Source: Hymenobacter armeniacus (lineage in GTDB: Bacteria > Bacteroidota > Bacteroidia > Cytophagales > Hymenobacteraceae). Taken from it: a DNA stretch of 64,000 bases. Shown piece by piece: positions 33,988-42,110 of the stretch. How positions within the stretch are numbered: the stretch's first letter is position 1; each line of letters starts with the position of its first letter. The DNA lies in NCBI RefSeq assembly GCF_014699055.1, contig NZ_JACXAC010000002.1:372001-436000 (forward strand), in the 5' to 3' direction. A model generated the notes under the pieces. That model saw only the letters and a list, made by a program, of their open reading frames with translations. It was not told the origin of the DNA and made no database searches. The position numbers and the translations under genes were made by a program.

Positions 33988-35427
33988 TTAGGCCACGCTC
34001 ACTTTCACCATGTTGGCTTTGCCCTTGTCCTGGATGGGCATGGAGCCGGTGTTGATGAACACGTCGCCGGCTTCGAGGTGGCCGGTGGTGGTGAGGACGT
34101 AGCGGATGTCCGTGATGGTGCTGTCGGTGCTGATGAGGCGGTCGTAGTAGAAGCTGCGCACGCCCCACACTAGGCTCAGCGCCGTGAGCAGGTTGCGGTT
34201 GTCGGTGAAAATAAAGATGTTCGCCTTCGGGCGGTATTTGGCCAGCTGGAAGGCCGTGTAGCCGTGGTGCGTCATGCCCGTGATGGCCTTCGAGCCCGTG
34301 TTTTTGGCCAGGTGGCAGGAAGCAGAGAGTACGCTGTCGGCCATGAAGTTGGGGCCGTTCGGGTCGATGGGCCACCACTTGTGGAAGAGCTGCGGGCTGC
34401 GGCTTTCCACGCTCAGGATGGTGCCCACCATCGAGCGGATGACCTCGGCCGGGTAGGCGCCCACGGCGGTTTCGGCGGAGAGCATCACGGCGTCGGCGCC
34501 GTCGAGCACGGCGTTGGCCACGTCGCTGGTTTCGGCGCGGGTGGGGCGGGGGGCCGTAATCATCGATTCCATCATTTGGGTGGCCACGATGACGGGCTTG
34601 CCGGCCGCGTTGCACTTGGCGATAATCATTTTCTGGGCCATGGGCACCTCCTCCATCTTCACCTCCACGCCGAGGTCGCCGCGGGCCACCATCACGGCAT
34701 CGGTGATGGCGATGATTTCGTCGATGTTGCGCAGGCCGTCCGGCGTTTCAATCTTGGCCACCACGCGGGTGGTTTTGCCGGCTTCGGCAATGATTTTTTT
34801 GATGAAGCGAATGTCGTCGGCTTTGCGGGCAAAGCTCAGCGCCACCCAGTCCACGTCGTGCAGCAGGCCAAACTGCAGGTCTTCAATGTCCTTCTCCGTC
34901 ATGCTCGGGGCCGAAACTTCCGAGTCGGGCAGGTTGATGCCTTTGCGGGGCTTCACCAGGCCGCCGTACACCACTTCCACGTCCACTTCAGTTTCGCGGT
35001 CGGTGGCCAGCACTTTCAGCTCAATCTTGCCGTCGTCAATCAGAATCATGTCGCCGGCCTTCACGTCGCGGGCCAGGCCCATGTAGATGGTGCTCAGGCG
35101 CGTGGCCGTGCTGATTTCCTTCTCGCCGCACACCAGCTTCAGCTTGTCGCCGGCCTTGATTTCGACGCCGCCGCCTTCTACTTCGCCCAGGCGAATCTTG
35201 GGGCCCTGCAAGTCCTGCAGCAAGCCCACGGAAGTGCGCATGTCCTTGTTCAGGCGGCGCACGGTGTTGATTACGCTCAGGTGGTCTTCGTAGGAGCCGT
35301 GCGAAAAATTGAGGCGAAACACATCCACGCCCTCGCGGATGAGGATGCCGAGGCGCTCGTAGGTATTGGAAGCCGGGCCCACGGTGGCCACGATTTTGGT
35401 TTTGTTGAAAACAGGATGGTTATCCAT
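33988..35427 (-). CDS. pyk: Pyruvate kinase
   Basis: Converts phosphoenolpyruvate and ADP to pyruvate and ATP in glycolysis. 479 residues. The N-terminal signature is KIVATVGPASNTYE, with substrate Arg in VFRLNFSHGS. The catalytic Lys motif is VAKIETPDGLRNIDEI, Mg-binding continues MVARGDLGVEV, and MESMITAPRPTRAETSDVANAV is the mobile-domain hinge, quoted in part. The C-terminal allosteric domain (about 355-479) is intact. It lies immediately upstream, on the minus strand, of a possible leader hairpin (35451-35487). Its neighbours (IPExxxVDY, acpP, fabF, rnc) are a conserved Bacteroidota grouping. Confidence 0.97.
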   Translation of the reverse strand: MDNHPVFNKTKIVATVGPASNTYERLGILIREGVDVFRLNFSHGSYEDHLSVINTVRRLNKDMRTSVGLLQDLQGPKIRLGEVEGGGVEIKAGDKLKLVCGEKEISTATRLSTIYMGLARDVKAGDMILIDDGKIELKVLATDRETEVDVEVVYGGLVKPRKGINLPDSEVSAPSMTEKDIEDLQFGLLHDVDWVALSFARKADDIRFIKKIIAEAGKTTRVVAKIETPDGLRNIDEIIAITDAVMVARGDLGVEVKMEEVPMAQKMIIAKCNAAGKPVIVATQMMESMITAPRPTRAETSDVANAVLDGADAVMLSAETAVGAYPAEVIRSMVGTILSVESRSPQLFHKWWPIDPNGPNFMADSVLSASCHLAKNTGSKAITGMTHHGYTAFQLAKYRPKANIFIFTDNRNLLTALSLVWGVRSFYYDRLISTDSTITDIRYVLTTTGHLEAGDVFINTGSMPIQDKGKANMVKVSVA

Positions 35428-35738
35428 GCGAAGTGCGAAAATGTCGGTACAAAAAAACTCCCCACCTGAAAAAAGGAGGGGACAGGTTGCCCACAGTACA
35501 TCGGCTGAAGTAGCAGGCGCTGAAAGAAGCAGGCCCCGGTTTGGAAGGGCTCAGCAGGGCAAAAGTCGTTTAATTAAATTGAAATGCCTATTGCCAGCGG
35601 GGCATTTGTCGGCAAGATGTCGATACCGATACGGAAAGGTCCCTATTTTGACCAACGCCCGGGCTGCTCATCACATGCCGTTTATCAGGCTTTGCCGGTT
35701 AAACAAGCCAGGCAGCTGCGGGCCAGGACGGCCCAAAC
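35428..35738. other. Gap between pyk and the IPExxxVDY gene, including pyk leader
   Basis: 311 bases without a gene. On the minus strand, 35451-35487 contains competing short complementary segments followed by seven T: ACCTG/CAGGT or TCCCC/GGGGA, which cannot form together. A GACTTTTG box (minus, about 35553-35560) is a weak -7 candidate for pyk. The rest shows nothing recognisable. Confidence 0.4.
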
Positions 35739-36167
35739 TCACAGAATCAAGTTCTCCTTGTACTTGAGCGTGTTGGGGTCAAACTGACACACGTACTGCA
35801 CGGCGTCGAGGGCGGCCAGCTGCTCCATCAATTCGTGGTCGGCCAGCGGCCCGGTGCCGTTGGTGACGGCCAGCAGGTAGTCGTATTCCTTAATGTCGGG
35901 CGCCAGAAAGGGCTTTTTGAGCGTAGAGGGTGCCACCGAGCGGTTGCGCAGCAGCCGGAAGGTGAGGGCCTCGGTGGCGTGCAGGTAGTGCGTGAACACG
36001 AGCCGGCCGCGGCTGAGCAGGTTCAGCAGCAGCTCGGGCTGCTTCACCAGGCGCAGGCGCAGGGCGCGGTTCAGCGTCCAGGCCAGGGTGTAGTCGCGGG
36101 TGCTGCTCACCAGCCCAAACAGGGCAAAGTCGCACTCGTAGTCAACGTCGAGGGTGAAGGTTTTCAT
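35739..36167 (-). CDS. IPExxxVDY family protein
   Basis: 142 residues, starting at MKTFTLDVDYECDFALFGLV. A small soluble protein of the Bacteroidota-restricted IPExxxVDY family, recognised by its N-terminal LDVDYECDFALFG, the middle FTHYLHATEALTFRLLRNR and the C-terminal FDPNTLKYKENLIL, plus its standard position between pyk and acpP. No enzymatic or binding motif is evident and no function is established. The family is named for a motif near the C-terminus which is degenerate here (LDAVQYVCQFD). Confidence 0.8.
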   Translation of the reverse strand: MKTFTLDVDYECDFALFGLVSSTRDYTLAWTLNRALRLRLVKQPELLLNLLSRGRLVFTHYLHATEALTFRLLRNRSVAPSTLKKPFLAPDIKEYDYLLAVTNGTGPLADHELMEQLAALDAVQYVCQFDPNTLKYKENLIL

Positions 36168-36340
36168 GGCAGCCGCAAAAAGGGCACCCGCGGGCGGGCA
36201 GGGCAAAGCTACGGCCTGCGCGGGGCGGTTGCCAGCCGCGCCGCCATAATGTTGTACCCCTATTTGAAAAGCGCGGCCGTGGGTTCATTGGAAAATCTCT
36301 CGTTACTTTGTGCCGTAGTTTTCCTTAAACCCCCACGGAA

Positions 36341-36577
36341 ATGTCTGAAATCGCAGAAAAAGTAAAGGCCATTATTATTGATAAACTGGGCGTTGAAGCC
36401 TCGGAGGTTACCCCCGAAGCAAGCTTCACCAACGACCTGGGTGCTGACTCGCTGGATACCGTTGAGCTCATCATGGAGTTCGAAAAGGAGTTCAACGTGA
36501 GCATCCCCGACGACCAGGCCGAGAACATCGGCACCGTGGGCCAAGCCATTAGCTACCTCGAAGAGCACGCCAAGTAG
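36341..36577 (+). CDS. acpP: Acyl carrier protein
   Basis: Carries growing acyl chains in type II fatty acid synthesis. 78 residues, acidic, four helices. The phosphopantetheine attachment site is Ser37 in [16 protein letters not shown]. Full length ([11 protein letters not shown] to LEEHAK). A TACTTTG box lies 31 bases upstream. fabF follows after 167 bases that contain a hairpin with T run, allowing acpP to be made in excess of fabF. Confidence 0.97.
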   Translation: MSEIAEKVKAIIIDKLGVEASEVTPEASFTNDLGADSLDTVELIMEFEKEFNVSIPDDQAENIGTVGQAISYLEEHAK

Positions 36578-36670
36578 TATTTCGTCACCGTCCAGCATTG
36601 CGAGCAATTTGAGTTGTAGCCTTTACCCCGGTTCCTCGTTTCGTTCGGCGTGACCCCTGTTCTGCGCATA

Positions 36671-36697
36671 CCGGCCGGCTAGCCGCCGGCCGGTTTT
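36671..36697 (+). terminator. Hairpin between acpP and fabF
   Basis: A 9-bp GC-only stem (36671-36679 with 36685-36693), 5-base loop and four T. It may partially terminate acpP transcripts and set the acpP:fabF ratio. Confidence 0.7.
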
Positions 36698-36744
36698 GCT
36701 GTTTTATCCCGCTTCATCATTCGCGCCAGTGGCGCTTGCTCTGT

Positions 36745-37995
36745 ATGACGTCCATCCGACGGGTTGTCGTTACCGGCCTCGGGGCCATCACGCCCCTGGG
36801 CAACACCGCCCCCGCTTACTGGGAAGGCCTGCGCGCGGGCGCCAGCGGCGCGGCCACCATCACCCGCTTCGACCCCAGCAAGTTCAAAACCCGCTTTGCC
36901 TGCGAGGTGAAGGATTACAATCCGGACGCCTACTTCGACCGCAAAGAGGGCCGCAAAATGGACCTGTTCACGCAGTTTGGCGTGATTGCCGCCGACGAGG
37001 CCATCGCCGACTCGGGCCTGCTGGAAAGCGGCGTGAACAAGGACCGCGTGGGCGTGATTTGGGGCTCCGGCATCGGCGGCCTGAAGTCCTTGCAGGAAGA
37101 ATGCTTCCAGTTTGAGCGGGGCGACGGCACACCGCGCTACTCGCCCTTCTTCATACCGCGCATGATTGCCGACTCTGCGTCGGGCAACATCAGCATCAAA
37201 AACGGCTTCCGGGGGCCGAATTTCGTGACGACGTCGGCCTGCGCCTCGTCGAACGATTCCATCATCGCGGCTTTCAACAACATCCGCCTCGGCCTGGCCG
37301 ACGTGATGATTACGGGCGGCTCCGAAGCGGCCATCACCGAATCGGGCGTGGGCGGCTTCAATGCCCTCAAGGCCATGAGCGAGCGCAACGACGACCCGGC
37401 TTCGGCCTCGCGGCCTTATGACAAGGACCGCGACGGCTTCGTGCTGGGCGAAGGCGCCGGCGCGCTGGTGCTCGAAGAGTACGAGCACGCCAAGGCCCGC
37501 GGTGCCAAAATGTACGCCGAACTGATTGGCGGCGGCATGTCGTCGGACGCCTACCACATCACCGCGCCCGACCCCACGGGCAGCGGCGTGGTGCTCGTGA
37601 TGCAGAACGCCCTGCGCGACGCCGGCATCACGGCCGCCGAAGTGGACTACATCAACACCCACGGCACCAGCACGCCGCTGGGCGACGGGGCCGAAATCAA
37701 AGCCATTGAGCAGGTATTTGGCGAGCACGCCGAAAAGCTGAACATCTCCTCGACCAAGAGCATGACCGGCCACCTGCTGGGCGGGGCCGGCGGCGTGGAG
37801 GCCGTGGCTTGCCTGCTGGCCATGCAGCACGGCGTGGTGCCCCCCACCATCAACCTGCACACGCCCGACCCGGAAATCAACCAAGCGCTGAACTTCACGC
37901 CGAACGTGGCGCAAGAGCGCGACGTGCGGGTGGCCATGAGCAACACCTTCGGGTTTGGCGGCCACAACACGTCGGTGATTTTCCGCAAGCTGTAG
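36745..37995 (+). CDS. fabF: 3-oxoacyl-ACP synthase II
   Basis: Condenses malonyl-ACP with acyl-ACP in fatty acid elongation. 416 residues. The Cys-His-His catalytic triad of KAS I/II is complete: Cys166 (TSACASSND), His306 (NTHGTSTPLGDGAE) and His343 (KSMTGHLLGGAGG). The C-terminal NTFGFGGHNTSVIFRKL is typical. It starts at ATG 36745; a TTG three codons earlier is less likely. Between acpP and rnc on the same strand, as in most Bacteroidota. Repeat element F occupies the gap to rnc. Confidence 0.97.
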   Translation: MTSIRRVVVTGLGAITPLGNTAPAYWEGLRAGASGAATITRFDPSKFKTRFACEVKDYNPDAYFDRKEGRKMDLFTQFGVIAADEAIADSGLLESGVNKDRVGVIWGSGIGGLKSLQEECFQFERGDGTPRYSPFFIPRMIADSASGNISIKNGFRGPNFVTTSACASSNDSIIAAFNNIRLGLADVMITGGSEAAITESGVGGFNALKAMSERNDDPASASRPYDKDRDGFVLGEGAGALVLEEYEHAKARGAKMYAELIGGGMSSDAYHITAPDPTGSGVVLVMQNALRDAGITAAEVDYINTHGTSTPLGDGAEIKAIEQVFGEHAEKLNISSTKSMTGHLLGGAGGVEAVACLLAMQHGVVPPTINLHTPDPEINQALNFTPNVAQERDVRVAMSNTFGFGGHNTSVIFRKL

Positions 37996-38025
37996 GCGCT
38001 CCGTTTTCTTACATGAACGGTACTC

Positions 38026-38133
38026 AGAACGTCATGCTGAGCGATGCCGACGCATCTCTGCCGCGTAACTAATCCTTTCGATTGAGTTAGTATTGCGGTG
38101 GAGATGCGTCGGCATCGCTCAGCATGACGTTCT
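38026..38133 (+). repeat. Inverted-repeat element F between fabF and rnc
   Basis: 39-base arms 38026-38064 and 38095-38133 are reverse complements with two mismatches. The 30-base spacer has further complementarity (TAACT/AGTTA), so a transcript could fold into one long hairpin. Arms share the skeleton GTCATGC, GAGCG, GCATCTC with element E. Confidence 0.95.
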
Positions 38134-38191
38134 TTTTTGGCCGGTTTTTCTGGCCAAATTTCTCTACCAGAATCTTAATTTTTCTTTCCCT

Positions 38192-38914
38192 TTGCTCGGC
38201 TTCGTTTCCCGCTTTTTTGCTTCCGATAAAGCCTTTCGGCAGGCCGTGGCAACCGTCACGGGGCAGACGCCCAAGAACGCCAAGCTGTACCGGCTGGCGT
38301 TCACGCACTCCTCGGCGGTGCGGCAGCAGCCCAGCATCGGCCGCCACCAGACCAACGAGCGCCTGGAGTTCCTCGGCGACGCCGTGCTGGGCACGGTGGT
38401 AGCCGAATACCTGTTTAAGAAATACCCTTACGAGCAGGAAGGCTTCCTGACGGAAGTGCGCTCCCGCATCGTGAACCGCGAAAGCCTGAACGGCATCGCC
38501 CTGAAGCTGGGCCTCGACAAGCTGGTGCAGCTGGACGCCGCGCAGGGCCGCGCCGCCCGCTCACGCTCGGTGAACGGCAACGCGCTGGAGGCGCTGGTGG
38601 GCGCCGTGTACCTGGATTTGGGCTATAAGGCCGCCCGCAAGTTTGTGCTCACGCGCCTGGTGAAGGGCTTCGTGGACGTGCACACCCTCACCACCACCAC
38701 GGCCAACTTCAAGAGCAAGCTGGTGGAGTGGGCCCAGCGCCAGGGCAAAACCCTGCGCTACGACATCAGCGGCGAGGCCCGGCCCGGCGGCGCGATGGAG
38801 TTTACGGCCAGCGTGCTGCTGGACGAAGAAATCATTGCCACCGGCATGGGCCTGAGTAAAAAGCAGGCGGAGCAGTTGGCGGCCGAGCGCGCGCTGACGG
38901 AGCTGGGCGTCTAA
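38192..38914 (+). CDS. rnc: Ribonuclease III
   Basis: Cleaves double-stranded RNA in rRNA and mRNA maturation. About 240 residues. The nuclease domain carries the signature NERLEFLGDAVLGTV and the second acidic site in NALEALVGAVYLDLGY. The C-terminal dsRNA-binding domain runs from NFKSKLVEWAQRQGKTL to SKKQAEQLAAERALTELG. The start is uncertain: no in-frame ATG precedes the conserved part, and the best candidate is TTG at 38192 (product beginning LGFVSRFFASDKAF). The frame stays open into repeat element F. Insertion of that element may have altered the original 5' end. Confidence 0.93.
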   Translation: MLGFVSRFFASDKAFRQAVATVTGQTPKNAKLYRLAFTHSSAVRQQPSIGRHQTNERLEFLGDAVLGTVVAEYLFKKYPYEQEGFLTEVRSRIVNRESLNGIALKLGLDKLVQLDAAQGRAARSRSVNGNALEALVGAVYLDLGYKAARKFVLTRLVKGFVDVHTLTTTTANFKSKLVEWAQRQGKTLRYDISGEARPGGAMEFTASVLLDEEIIATGMGLSKKQAEQLAAERALTELGV

Positions 38915-39014
38915 AGAAACCGGGGGCAGAAGGGCATATTTGCGTTCGTTTTGCAACTCGCACGTAACCTGAGTTGCGCGAAGGCAGTTGCTTGCTAAAC
39001 GCTTTACGTGTCTT

Positions 39015-40928
39015 ATGAAAATTGCCGGCGCCGCCCTCAACCAGATTCCCATCGACTGGGAAAACAACCTTCGCAACATCAGAACGGCCATTGAGCTGGC
39101 CAAAGAAGGCGGCGTGCAGCTGCTGTGCCTGCCCGAGCTGTGCCTAACCGGCTACGCCTGCGAAGACTTGTTTCTGAGCGACTGGATGCCCGAGGCCGCG
39201 CTGACGCACCTGCAACAGGTGCGGGAGTGGACGCAGGGCATCTGCGTGGTGGTGGGCCTGCCGGTGCGCCTGCAGCACCGCACCTACAACACGGCCGCGG
39301 TGCTGCGCGACGGCCAGATTCTGGGCTTCGCGGCCAAGCAGTTTCTGGCCAACGACGGGGTGCACTACGAGACGCGCTTCTTCGTGCCCTGGCCGGCGGG
39401 TGAGCAGACCACCGTGACCTGCGAGGGCGAAACCTGGCCGTTGGGCGACCTCACCTTCGAGCACGAGGGCGTACGCTTCGGCTTCGAGATATGCGAAGAC
39501 GCCTGGCGGCCCGACAACGTGCGGCCCGCCTGCCGCCTCATGGGCAAGGTGGATTTGATAGTGAACCCCTCGGCCAGCCACTTTGCCATGAGCAAAACCG
39601 ACGTGCGCTACCAGCTGGTGATGAAGGCCTCGCGCACGTTCAACTGCACCTACCTCTACGCCAATTTGCTGGGCAACGAGGCCGGCCGCATCATTTTCGA
39701 CGGCGAAATCCTGGTGGCGCGCAACGGCCATTTGCTGAAGCGCAACCAGCTGCTGAGCTTCAAGGAAGTGGATTTGGAGTGGGTGGACGTGGATTTTGCG
39801 GCCGAGCAGGCACCGGCCGAAGAAATCGTGCCGCTGCCCACGCCCGACGAGTACAAGGAGCTCAACCAGGCCATGAGCCTGGCCCTGTTCGACTACCTGC
39901 GCAAGGCCCGCAGCCGCGGCTTCGTGCTGAGCCTGAGCGGCGGGGCCGACTCCTGCTTCTGCGCCGTGGGCGTGGCCGAAATGGTGCGCCTGGGCGTGGA
40001 GGAGCTGGGCCTTGACGAGTTCAAGCGCCGCAGCGGCTGCTTCCCAAAAGGTGATGAGGTGGTGAAGCAGGAGGGCGCCGGCGGCAAAGCCACGCAGGTG
40101 GTGGAACAGCCTGCGCCGGAAAGGGCCTTGGGCACCAACCAGCAACTGGTGCAGCAGCTGCTGACTTGTGCTTACCAGGGCACCGTCAATTCTTCCGACG
40201 ATACGTTCAACTCAGCCAAGGAGCTGGCCGATAGCCTGGGCGCCCGTTTTCATAACTGGACCATCGACGAGGAGGTGACCGGCTATGTGGGCAAAATCCA
40301 GCAGGCGCTGGGCCGGGAGCTGACCTGGAAAACCGACGACCTGGCCCTGCAAAACATTCAGGCGCGGGTGCGGGCCCCGGCCATTTGGTTGCTGGCCAAC
40401 GTGCAGAACTGCCTGCTCATCACCACATCCAACCGCTCCGAAGCCAGCGTGGGCTATTGCACCATGGACGGCGACACGGCTGGCAGCATCTCGCCCATTG
40501 CGGGCGTCGACAAGGATTTCGTGAAAAAATGGCTGCGCTGGGCCGAAACCGAGCTAGGCTACACAGCCCTGCGCCACGTGAATGCCCTGCAGCCCACCGC
40601 CGAGCTGCGCCCCTTGGAGGACAAGCAAACCGACGAGCGCGACCTCATGCCCTACACGCTGCTCAATCGCATCGAGCGGCTGGCCTTCTACGACCGCCTC
40701 AGCCCCCGGCAGGTGCTGGCCATGCTGGAAGGGGAGGGCACGGGCTTCGACGAGGAGCAGCTGAAAACCTACGTGCGCCGCTTCTACAACCTCTGGAGCC
40801 GCAACCAGTGGAAGCGTGAGCGCTACGCCCCCAGCTTCCACTTAGACGACTACAACGTGGACCCGCGCTCCTGGCTGCGCTTCCCCATCCTCAGCGGTGG
40901 GTTTGCCGAGGAGCTGGCGGGCTTGTAG
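39015..40928 (+). CDS. nadE: Glutamine-dependent NAD(+) synthetase
   Basis: Amidates nicotinic acid adenine dinucleotide to NAD using glutamine. 637 residues. The N-terminal nitrilase-fold glutaminase has its triad Glu41 (PELCLTGY), Lys108 (AAKQFLAND) and Cys160 (FEICEDAW). The C-terminal NAD synthetase has the ATP-pyrophosphatase P-loop LSLSGGADSC near residues 305-313 and TTSNRSEASVGYCTMDGD near 465. Glutaminase and synthetase are fused, so no ammonia-only form is implied. The start at MKIAGAALNQ is preferred over an upstream in-frame Met. It follows rnc by 100 bases on the same strand. Confidence 0.96.
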   Translation: MKIAGAALNQIPIDWENNLRNIRTAIELAKEGGVQLLCLPELCLTGYACEDLFLSDWMPEAALTHLQQVREWTQGICVVVGLPVRLQHRTYNTAAVLRDGQILGFAAKQFLANDGVHYETRFFVPWPAGEQTTVTCEGETWPLGDLTFEHEGVRFGFEICEDAWRPDNVRPACRLMGKVDLIVNPSASHFAMSKTDVRYQLVMKASRTFNCTYLYANLLGNEAGRIIFDGEILVARNGHLLKRNQLLSFKEVDLEWVDVDFAAEQAPAEEIVPLPTPDEYKELNQAMSLALFDYLRKARSRGFVLSLSGGADSCFCAVGVAEMVRLGVEELGLDEFKRRSGCFPKGDEVVKQEGAGGKATQVVEQPAPERALGTNQQLVQQLLTCAYQGTVNSSDDTFNSAKELADSLGARFHNWTIDEEVTGYVGKIQQALGRELTWKTDDLALQNIQARVRAPAIWLLANVQNCLLITTSNRSEASVGYCTMDGDTAGSISPIAGVDKDFVKKWLRWAETELGYTALRHVNALQPTAELRPLEDKQTDERDLMPYTLLNRIERLAFYDRLSPRQVLAMLEGEGTGFDEEQLKTYVRRFYNLWSRNQWKRERYAPSFHLDDYNVDPRSWLRFPILSGGFAEELAGL

Positions 40929-41084
40929 CACCGGGCGGGCTGACGCAAGGTGCCCGCGGCACTGGCGGCGGAAAGAAAAATGCCGGCACGCGCGCAAGTT
41001 TGCCCGGCAGATGGGGCCTAAGGCAATGTAAGTCCTGCTCGACCACTGCCGGGCACATCTTCACCGGCGTTTTAGTTTTCCTCT

Positions 41085-41726
41085 GTGGCGTACTCGCTTC
41101 CCTTGCTGCTGACCGACGACCCACCGGCCGCCCCGTGCCCGCTCAGCCTTGCGGCCGAGGCGGAGGCCGCGCTGGTGCTGCAGCTGCAGCAAGGCAGTGA
41201 AACTGCTTTTCGGACCCTGGTGGAGCGCTACCAAGACCGCATTTACCGCACGGTGCTGGCCCTGTTGCGCTCGCCGGAAGAAGCCGAAGACGTGGCCCAG
41301 GAAGTATTCGTGGAAGTGTACCAGACCGTGGCGCGCTTTCGGGGCGAGGCGTCGCTCAGCACCTGGCTCTACCGGCTGGCCACGTCGCGGGCCCTAAAGA
41401 GCTTGCGGAAAGCGCGGGCCCAGAAGCGCTTCGCCTACTTCACCAGCCTGCTGGGCTTCGACAATGCCGTGCTGCACGAAAAGCCCGACCATGCCCACCC
41501 GCTGGCGCTGCTCGAAGACCAGCAGCAGCTGCGACTCCTACTCGAACACGTGGCCCGCCTGCCGCCGCAGCAGCAAGTGGCCTTCACCCTGCGCCACGAG
41601 CAGGAGCTGAGCTACGAGGAAATTGCGGCAGTGCTCAGCACGAGCGTGCCGGCTGTGGAGTCGTTGCTGTTCCGAGCCCGCCAAACCCTGCGCAAACACC
41701 TATCACCGCCTTTTCGCCATGTCTAA
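41085..41726 (+). CDS. ECF-type RNA polymerase sigma factor
   Basis: 213 residues, apparently starting at GTG. Region 2 spans about 38-105 (FRTLVERYQDRIYRTVLALL, EEAEDVAQEVFVEVYQ, LSTWLYRLATSRALKSLRK) and region 4 about 145-205 (LPPQQQVAFTLRHEQELSYE, VPAVESLLFRARQTLRKHL). The N-terminus is a Pro-rich extension. The stop overlaps the next gene by eight bases, the classic sigma/anti-sigma coupling. The signal and regulon are unknown. Confidence 0.9.
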   Translation: MAYSLPLLLTDDPPAAPCPLSLAAEAEAALVLQLQQGSETAFRTLVERYQDRIYRTVLALLRSPEEAEDVAQEVFVEVYQTVARFRGEASLSTWLYRLATSRALKSLRKARAQKRFAYFTSLLGFDNAVLHEKPDHAHPLALLEDQQQLRLLLEHVARLPPQQQVAFTLRHEQELSYEEIAAVLSTSVPAVESLLFRARQTLRKHLSPPFRHV

Positions 41727-41997
41727 ATCAGCCCTTCGGCCGCTTTCCGACGAGGAGTGGCAAGATTTGATGCGCCAGCTGCGCGACCAGCCCCGGCCCC
41801 GGCCCCGCCCGTTCTTCTATGGCCGGGTGATGGCCCGGCTGGCCGGCCCGCCCGCCCGCGCGGTTCCGTTCGGCTGGTTGCGCCGGCCAGCCTACGCCGT
41901 GCTACTCGGCGCCCTGGTGCTGGCCCTCAGCGGCGACGACAAGGCCCTGAGCTCAACCGGCCCGGTGCCTGGCGCCGCCAGCCACCCCGCACCCTGA
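41719..41997 (+). CDS. Small single-pass membrane protein, candidate anti-sigma factor
   Basis: 92 residues. A cytoplasmic N-terminus (MSKSALRPLSDEEWQDLMRQ, then a run of Arg-Pro repeats PRPRPRPFFYGRV) leads to one predicted membrane helix (about 58-72, AYAVLLGALVLALSG) and a short periplasmic tail. The start overlaps the sigma gene by eight bases, so translational coupling is likely. Position and topology suggest an anti-sigma factor, but the zinc-binding HxxxCxxC motif of ZAS proteins is absent and the protein is unusually short. Function is inferred only from context. Confidence 0.65.
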   Translation: MSKSALRPLSDEEWQDLMRQLRDQPRPRPRPFFYGRVMARLAGPPARAVPFGWLRRPAYAVLLGALVLALSGDDKALSSTGPVPGAASHPAP

Positions 41998-42110
41998 TGG
42001 CTGCGCGGGCGGGGGCGCCCTCCACCCGGCCGCCAAGCCACACCCCGCATCGGCGCAGCCGCATGCCGGGGCCTGACTACCTTTGAAACCACTATTCATT
42101 TTCGTTGCGC

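Noticed and set aside
34264..35469. 401-codon open frame antisense to pyk
   Set aside because: Same shadow pattern; pyruvate kinase covers the whole stretch.
23972..38133. Elements E and F as ends of one composite transposon
   Set aside because: The 14 kb between them is ordinary chromosomal housekeeping sequence with no transposase and no target-site duplication that I can see.
38093..38191. Rnc starting at TTG 38093 within repeat element F
   Set aside because: The encoded extension is repeat-derived and unlike RNase III N-termini; TTG 38192 fits the family better.
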